64,000 bases of DNA from Panax quinquefolius. Taxonomy: Eukaryota; Streptophyta; Magnoliopsida; Apiales; Araliaceae. The position numbers and the translations under genes are program-made. Location of the stretch: NCBI GenBank assembly GCA_020205615.1, contig CM035167.1, positions 26,983,130-27,047,129 of the forward strand. Reading direction: 5' to 3'. Below, in pieces: positions 58,479-64,000 of this stretch. Each line of letters opens with the position of its first letter. Position 1 is the stretch's first letter. The notes under the pieces were generated by a model. That model was not told the DNA's origin. It saw nothing but the letters and a program-made list of their open reading frames with translations, and searched no databases.

Positions 58479-59104
58479 TGTTGAAGATGCTTCGCATCTC
58501 GAGAATAAAATCAAAATAAGTCGAATACGAAATAAAATAAAATTATCAAAGGCCTCAATTACTATGTGAGCATAAGGGTTTGAAAACCTATTTTCAAAAC
58601 ATCATTTTATGTGCCTTGTATTAAAATTAAACTTTTATACAAGTTAAACCCTTTGTATATAGGTGCAAAAGTTGCATAACACTACTTCCAAATAGAGCAC
58701 TTTGGCCCAATTAATTGCAATGCACACATACATACACAAAAATTAGGGAACAAAAAGGCGATAATCGTGTTTCACGGAAGTCGGGGGGTGCCTAACACCT
58801 TTTCCCCGCTTAATCAACCCCCCGAACTCTATGAATCTCGATTTCCAAGACCAATTAAATAGAGTCCAATATTGGGCCATATTGTAAAACCTTTCAAAAT
58901 TCGGTTAAGTTGATACAACCATTTAAATTATATCAACTGGTGACTCTGTCTAATTCGAACTAATAAAAATAAAATATTTTCAAATCGTTGACATTATATG
59001 TCGATCTTTTCCTGAAAATCTCACCCTTCAGATCAAATAATTTCACATAGAAAATATAAAGGGAAACACATAGGAAGAGGAATAAAATTTCTCTGGCGTC
59101 GACA
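58479..59104 (+). mobile_element. 5' LTR of element G (start approximate)
   Basis: The start is placed at TGTTGAAGATGCTTCGC; the end at GGCGTCGACA, two bases before the primer site. It includes GGGGGGTGCCTAACACC near 58784, a word common in Tat/Ogre LTRs. A primer-site-like TGGTGACTCTGTC also lies inside, at 58939. The second LTR is not in view, so the start is a judgement. Confidence 0.55.
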
Positions 59105-59106
59105 GG

Positions 59107-59124
59107 TGGCGACTCTGATGGGGA
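59107..59124 (+). other. Primer-binding site of element G
   Basis: TGGCGACTCTGATGGGGA, the Tat/Ogre form, reported in that group as complementary to an Arg tRNA. One base differs from the common TGGCGACTCTGCTGGGGA. Confidence 0.8.
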
Positions 59125-59700
59125 CAGTAGAGAGCTTAAGCCGCATTTCAATATTTTTTGATTCCCTTTTTGTGCATGTGTGTGAAATGACGTCTTTACA
59201 TTGAATGGATGTGAATGTCTCTTTACCACACTTTATATTAGTGCTTCGCATAATGTCATCATTTTACATGTGGTGAGACGCGATGAATGTATGTTTAGTG
59301 ATTCCTCCACCAGGAGGCAAACCCGTCGGTCACTGATTACTGGACTCCAGTGGTGATTAAGTCCAAGTGAGGCTCAGGAAATGTACCACTCAGATTGACT
59401 CCATTTGAAAGATAGGATTAACTTCCCATCTAGTAGATTGCGATGATCTGGGAACCTCCATGCCAAAAAGCCCGTGAGAGTAAACCTAAGACCAAACGCG
59501 AAGGGAAGTCTCTACATGCCTTTCCTCTTTTAATACATATCCTATGTAAATTTTGTATATGTTGTAAAGTATTAAATATTATAAATATTAATTCTTTCCC
59601 AAATTCATTATCAAATATCAAATCCTGTCATGATATCCTGTCATCAAAATAAGTGACATTTGTTTTGCAGGAAAATATTAAAAAACCCCTTAAAAATTGA
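59125..59700 (+). other. Leader of element G
   Basis: Non-coding as far as I can see. It includes CCACCAGGAGGCAAACCCG near 59307 and a TTGTTTTGCAG run at 59661-59671 that resembles a plant splice acceptor. Small ORFs on both strands overlap and show no protein similarity. Confidence 0.6.
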
Positions 59701-61830
59701 CATATTGCATAAGCATACATATTGTTCGGGTTTATCAAGACTAAACTACCTACTGTTATTATAGACAAGATTGGTCCCATTACCAGATCCAGATCTAAGA
59801 AGGCAAAAAGCCTACCCATTAACATAGAAGAAAGTACCTAACAGGGTTCAGGTTTCGTGTCTCAAGATGAAATTAAGGGACTCAGAAATTCGATAGCAGA
59901 ATTAACTGTCTTCTTAAAAGAATAGAACAAAAGTACTAAGGATAAACAAATACCCACTCAACCAGAGTCCTTCGAACAAGGTGACAGTCAGGGTACTAAC
60001 AAGAAATAGGAAGCACAGATTTTTCGGAACCTCAAAATAATGAGAAAACCAGCAAAACCCCTAAAATCATTAATCTCAAAGAAGATCGAGATATTGGTGA
60101 TATTCTAAAGAAAGTTCAGCAAATGGAAGAAACCATCCAGTCAATCAAAGGGACTAGAGCATATGGGAGTGTTAACTACTCAGACCTCTACATCTTTCTA
60201 GGGGCCCGTATCCAGAAAAGTTCTAAATTCTGGATGTTAAGAAATATGATGGATTGGGAAATCCTTACACTCAGTTGAAAGTGTTCATTGGAGAACTCAG
60301 ATCCTATGTAGAGGATAAAAAGTTGAGAATGCAGCTATTTCAAAAAAGTCTGACAGGAGATGCCAGACCCTAGTATACCCACTAGACAATTCCAAAATCC
60401 ACAGCTGGAAAGAGCTAGCCCATGCTTTCCTAAATCAATACAACTTCCAATCACAAATGGCTCCAAACAAATATAAAATCACCAAAGTTAAAAAGAAAAA
60501 TAGTGAGTCATTTAGAGAATATGCCAAAAAATGGAGACATCGGGCTGCTTAAGTCATTCCATCAATGACAGAAACTGAGATGGTAATGACATTCATCGAT
60601 ATATAAGAAGCTCCGTTCTATGAGAGAGTCCTATCTGGTATAGGAAAACCATTCTCAGAAATGATCAAACACGGATAAATAACTGAGATGGGGTTGAAGT
60701 CTGGAAAGATTAAATACCTTACATCTTTAAAAGTTGTGGCTGAGCACATTCAGGCTGGAAATTATGGGAATAATCCTTGAAGAGTTTATAAGAATAAAGA
60801 AGAGGATGTATCCTTGGTACTACAAGGTCAAACTCAGAGAGGCAATCAAAACCAAAATTTGCCCATTCAGAGAAAGAATTATTCCTTTTTCCAAACATCT
60901 GTACAAACCTCAAATCTTACGTTCCAAAGAACTTGAGAGGCCAAACGTCGAAGGACATTTACACCCTTAGAGGACTCACTTGAGAATATACTCAAGTTTC
61001 TGACACCATAAAAGAAAATCACTCAACTCCTTCCACTAGCTAATCCAAGTGGGAAGAATTTTGACCCAAGCAAGAAATGTGCTTACCATTCTGGGGCTCC
61101 AGGTAATGATACACAAGAATGTTAGTCTTTGAAGCACACGATCCAAGATATGATAGACAGTGGTGAGATCGTGGTAACAAAACCAAAGCAACCACATGTT
61201 CAAGATAACCCTTTGCCTCAACACAATGAGGAAGGACTTAACATGATCAGTATGGGGAGTGGAGAAAGTTTCAAGTACCTCAAGTACGTAAGGGATTCTC
61301 CCCAAATAAGCAAAGATAGTTATGATAAATGGGATTACTCAAAATGCTGATTTTTGATGGAACAAGAAATGAAATCTATCAAAGAACAGATTGGTCAACT
61401 AGCAGAACTGATGGTAAATCAGCACCAAGTAACTCGATATGTGATCAGTCAGGGGCAATCAAATCTCCTATCCATTATAAAAAGGGATCAACAATAATTC
61501 CAAGATAATTAAACTTCCGAAGAAAAACTTACAAGGAAAGCTAGATCCCAAGCTCGTCGAGAGTATGCAGATAAAAGAAAGTTTACTCATTTAGGTCAAC
61601 CAATGGAGGAGATCCTATAGATGTTAATCAATGAAAGGAAGATCATAGAACTATTAACCCCAATCAATCCTCATTCCAAGAGATTTGATGCCACTAGGAT
61701 ATGTCAGTACCACTCCAACACTCCTGGTCATAACACATAAAGTTGTTGGGCACTTCGTCACCTGATCCAGAATATGATTGATAGCGGTGACCTGCAAATG
61801 GTAAATAGCGAGAGTACCTTACTTGAAGAA
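59701..61830 (+). pseudogene. gag of element G (Tat/Ogre type, broken)
   Basis: N-terminal traces are PITRSRSKKAKSLP and SQDEIKGLRNSIAELTVFLKE. The capsid region near 60400-60770 reads SWKELAHAFLNQYNFQSQMA, ESFREYAKKWRHRAA, MTETEMVMTFIDI, APFYERVLSGIGKPFSEMIK and MGLKSGKI, typical of Tat Gag. Two Cys/His modules follow: CAYHSGAPGNDTQEC..KHTIQDMIDSGEI (about 61080-61165) and CQYHSNTPGHNT.SCWALRHLIQNMIDSG (about 61701-61790). Stops occur in every frame. The duplicated module is noted as a finding. Confidence 0.82.
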
Positions 61831-62186
61831 GAGGAGATATTTCCTCATGGAATACAGAGATGGATGGAAGTTATAGTAATCAAATCCTCTAAAAGAGACT
61901 TGCCTGCAGTACCTCTAATAATTCAAGGAAAGGGGGACAAAGGAGGAAACAATCCTTTGAATGTAGCTACACCAGAACCCTTCATGTTGCCATTCAGGTA
62001 ATAGTATCCCTTTATTAGCCTAAAAACCCATTGTATCTACCTCAACGAGTGATAAATCCAGTTACTAAAATAAAGGGGAGAGTGCTCGAAGAGAAAATTG
62101 AAGAATTCCTCAGCAAAATGGGGCATAATGAAGCCAAGATAGTGTAGAGATTAAGGGAGGCACCTAAATAGATATCCATTCTGGAC

Positions 62187-62656
62187 TTGGTATTGACTTC
62201 TGAAGATAATCGCAAAATCTTAACACAAGTGTTAGAAGAAGCACATCTACCTAATGTTGTGGATACAGAAACATTTTGTCACTTGATAGATCACATTTTC
62301 AATAGAAATTTGATATCTTTCACTGATGACAACTTACCAGTGGAAGGAACTGATCATTATAAGTCATTGCATATAACAGTGATATCCTCTGGGTATTTGA
62401 TAGGAGGAGTATTGGTAGATGGAGCATTTTCCTTAAACATCTATCCCTATGAAACTTTAAAAAGAATGAAGATCATTCCAAGTCTAATCTGAAGCAGCCA
62501 CATAGTCATAAGAGCCTTTGATGGGTCTCGAAATAATTTTGTAGGAGAAATTGAACTTCCAGTAGAGATCAGTCCATATACCTTCTACATATCCTTCCAA
62601 TTGTTGAAAATCACCACATGATATAAGTTTCTTTTGGGAAGACCGTGGATTCATAT
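62187..62656 (+). pseudogene. Aspartic protease of element G
   Basis: Open from 62187 to a stop at 62490-62492; the frame then continues to 62656 with one more stop near 62620. The words VLEEAHLPNVVDTETFCHLI, GTDHYKSLHITV and VLVDGAFSLNIYPYETLKRM are the Tat/Ogre protease start and active-site region; the usual Asp-Xaa-Gly here reads Asp-Gly-Ala. After the stop, VIRAFDGSRNNFVGEIELP and FLLGRPWIHIV form the second block. The copia LTR interrupts it right after. Confidence 0.82.
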
Positions 62657-63317
62657 TGTAGGGATTTCTGCACAAAAAACACATAGCAAAATATAAAAAA
62701 TTACAAAACAATCTTCGAAACCCAAAACAGGATCCATGCGAAATAGAAATTAATTCAGTGGTTAGATATTATACCGATTATAGACAATTCTGAAACGGCT
62801 TCGAATCTCAAATGCAATCAAACGAAACTGCGTCTCTACGGTATCCACATGAACGTCCCGCGAATCGTCACACAATCTGGAGTAAAAGGAGATGCGGTAC
62901 TAGCCACCAAGGATATAGATTTTCGAAACTTTTCTCTTTAGTCTCTCTCTAAGAGCGGCTAGGGTTTTTTAGGTTACTGATAATTCCCTAAAATGACTGA
63001 TATATCATATTTATACCAGTCAAAAGGAATTAATCAAAAACCTAATCTAAAATAAAATTCGTATTATATATATATATATATATTATATCTTAATTAAGAC
63101 TTACTTAATATATATATATATATATATATATATACAAATTATCCTATTAATTTAAATTCGTGATTTAAATACTTTCAATTATATTGACGTATTTAAATTC
63201 TTATAATTTAAACTAATTCCATTTTAATTGCGTTCTATGTGTGTGACCCTATAGGTTATTATTACGTTGGCAATAATTTTAAAATCATATTATAAAATTA
63301 TAAACAGTGAGCAGCTG
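62657..63317 (-). mobile_element. LTR fragment of the element E copia family, minus strand
   Basis: It is the reverse complement of the end of the E 3' LTR: TGTAGGGATTTCTGC (from TGTTGGGTTTC), then AACAGGATCCATGCG, GCGGCTAGGGTTTT, AT runs at 63064-63083 and 63110-63135, and ACCCTATAGGTTATTATTACG. It stops after ATTATAAACAGTGAGCAGC, partway through the LTR, where another LTR begins. The rest, and the element body if any, lie beyond the window. Confidence 0.88.
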
Positions 63318-64000
63318 TAACACCCCCATACCTATACTCCCGTGGTATCTGGTACGGTGTTTACAGAGAATTAACATAATGCATTTAAATCTATACACCC
63401 ATGGTATCTGATTAAAATATTACATTAGATAGAGGGACTATCAGATATAATTCCCATAGATTCAAGATTCACAATATCCCATAACAGATGGTAATTCTCA
63501 AGAGAAATATTACTGTAAGAAAACATATTACTTTATATCTATATATGTAAGAAAACACGATTGCGGAAATAAAAGATGTTATATATATCATAATATTATG
63601 ATTCGATTACAAAATTCTCATAACGAGTTCTTATTACAAGGTATTCATACAAACAAGAATATAATCTAATATATGTAGGGACGCTTCCCTTTATCTACTC
63701 CAGATGTTCCAGGATTACCATCTAAAACTGCAAAGGGAATAATTTGCAAGGGTGAGCTATGACATGCTCAAAGAAGTTGTATATTTATAACAATATAGGA
63801 TTTGAAGAATTATAACAATTCAAATTTCGATTGATAGTTGTTACCATTTCGGATTTCTAATTCCAACTAGTTACGGAATTTTTATCATTTCATCTACCAC
63901 AAAGACTTAGAAATTATGTTCGAGATATGAGATAGGGATCACCTATTCAACATCCTAGGAGTATGCATATCACCACTAAAGTGCTCAATTACACTTACAA
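63318..64000 (-). mobile_element. LTR running off the right edge, probably gypsy, minus strand
   Basis: On the minus strand it ends GGGGGTGTTACA, the same type of end as A (GGGGGCGTCACA) and B (GGGGTCGTTACA). GCAAGGGTGAGCTATGACATGC near 63748 looks like the reverse complement of the core GAGCTCACCCTTTTGC of the A LTR. A short direct repeat, CCCRTGGTATCTG, occurs at 63340 and 63399. It interrupts the copia LTR at 63317. The family is not otherwise identified. Confidence 0.55.

Larger units (their letters stand above)
58479..62656 (+). mobile_element. Element G: Tat/Ogre-like Ty3/gypsy retrotransposon, 5' part
   Basis: It contains an LTR, a primer-binding site of the Tat/Ogre form, a long leader, gag and an aspartic protease, all on the plus strand. 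It is cut at 62656 by a minus-strand copia LTR; reverse transcriptase and later parts are not in the window. Many stops are present throughout. Confidence 0.8.

Noticed and set aside
1..64000. Endogenous pararetrovirus or other viral insertion
   Set aside because: Every reverse transcriptase trace belongs to gypsy or copia order with LTRs; no movement-protein or caulimovirid coat-protein motif was seen.
1..64000. Host plant gene embedded between elements
   Set aside because: All long frames are assigned to retroelements; remaining ORFs are under 100 codons, without domains, and lie within LTRs or leaders.

Overview
The window is plant nuclear DNA made entirely of transposable elements. There is no host gene, tRNA, rRNA or CRISPR array that I can support. 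It is AT-rich, full of AT microsatellites, and holds long-terminal-repeat (LTR) retrotransposons of several standard angiosperm types: a Tekay/Del-like Ty3/gypsy chromovirus, an Athila-like gypsy element, a Tat/Ogre-like gypsy element, two Ty1/copia elements and two non-coding LARD-like elements. This points to a repeat-dense, probably pericentromeric or heterochromatic block of an angiosperm genome. The species cannot be told from the sequence.

The main structure is a nested stack that can be dissected by 5-bp target-site duplications (TSDs). The base layer is a minus-strand LARD-like element, here called F (575-1501 and 54330-about 58286). A Tekay-like element, A, inserted into it (1502-54324, TSD ATTTG). 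A was hit four times: a copia solo LTR, C, in its 5' LTR (1636-3518, TSD GTTAT); LARD element B in gag (6685-18238, TSD GTATT); a minus-strand copia, D, between protease and reverse transcriptase (19481-28847, TSD CTTCC/CTTCT); and an Athila-like element, H, in its 3' LTR (34330-54162, TSD AAATG). H in turn carries a copia element, E, between integrase and its 3' ORF (41818-49757, TSD ATATG). B carries two foldback insertions in its 5' LTR. With the insertions and one TSD copy each subtracted, A is about 10.17 kb and H about 11.89 kb, normal sizes for their families.

Left edge (1-574): the 3' end of another LTR of the A family, inserted in F. Right edge: after the F LTR come a Tat/Ogre-like element, G (about 58479-62656; LTR, primer-binding site, gag and protease relics), then a minus-strand LTR piece of the E copia family (62657-63317), cut by a further LTR that runs off the window (63318-64000).

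All element proteins are broken by stops, frameshifts or insertions; the best preserved are the Athila gag-pol of H and the copia gag-pol of E. In B, the LTRs appear to have been extended by 323 bp that include a second polypurine tract, and the LTR-end/primer-site/leader segment (643 bp) is present three times in tandem. B and F share their internal regions but not their LTRs. These rearranged non-coding elements are the most unusual content of the window.
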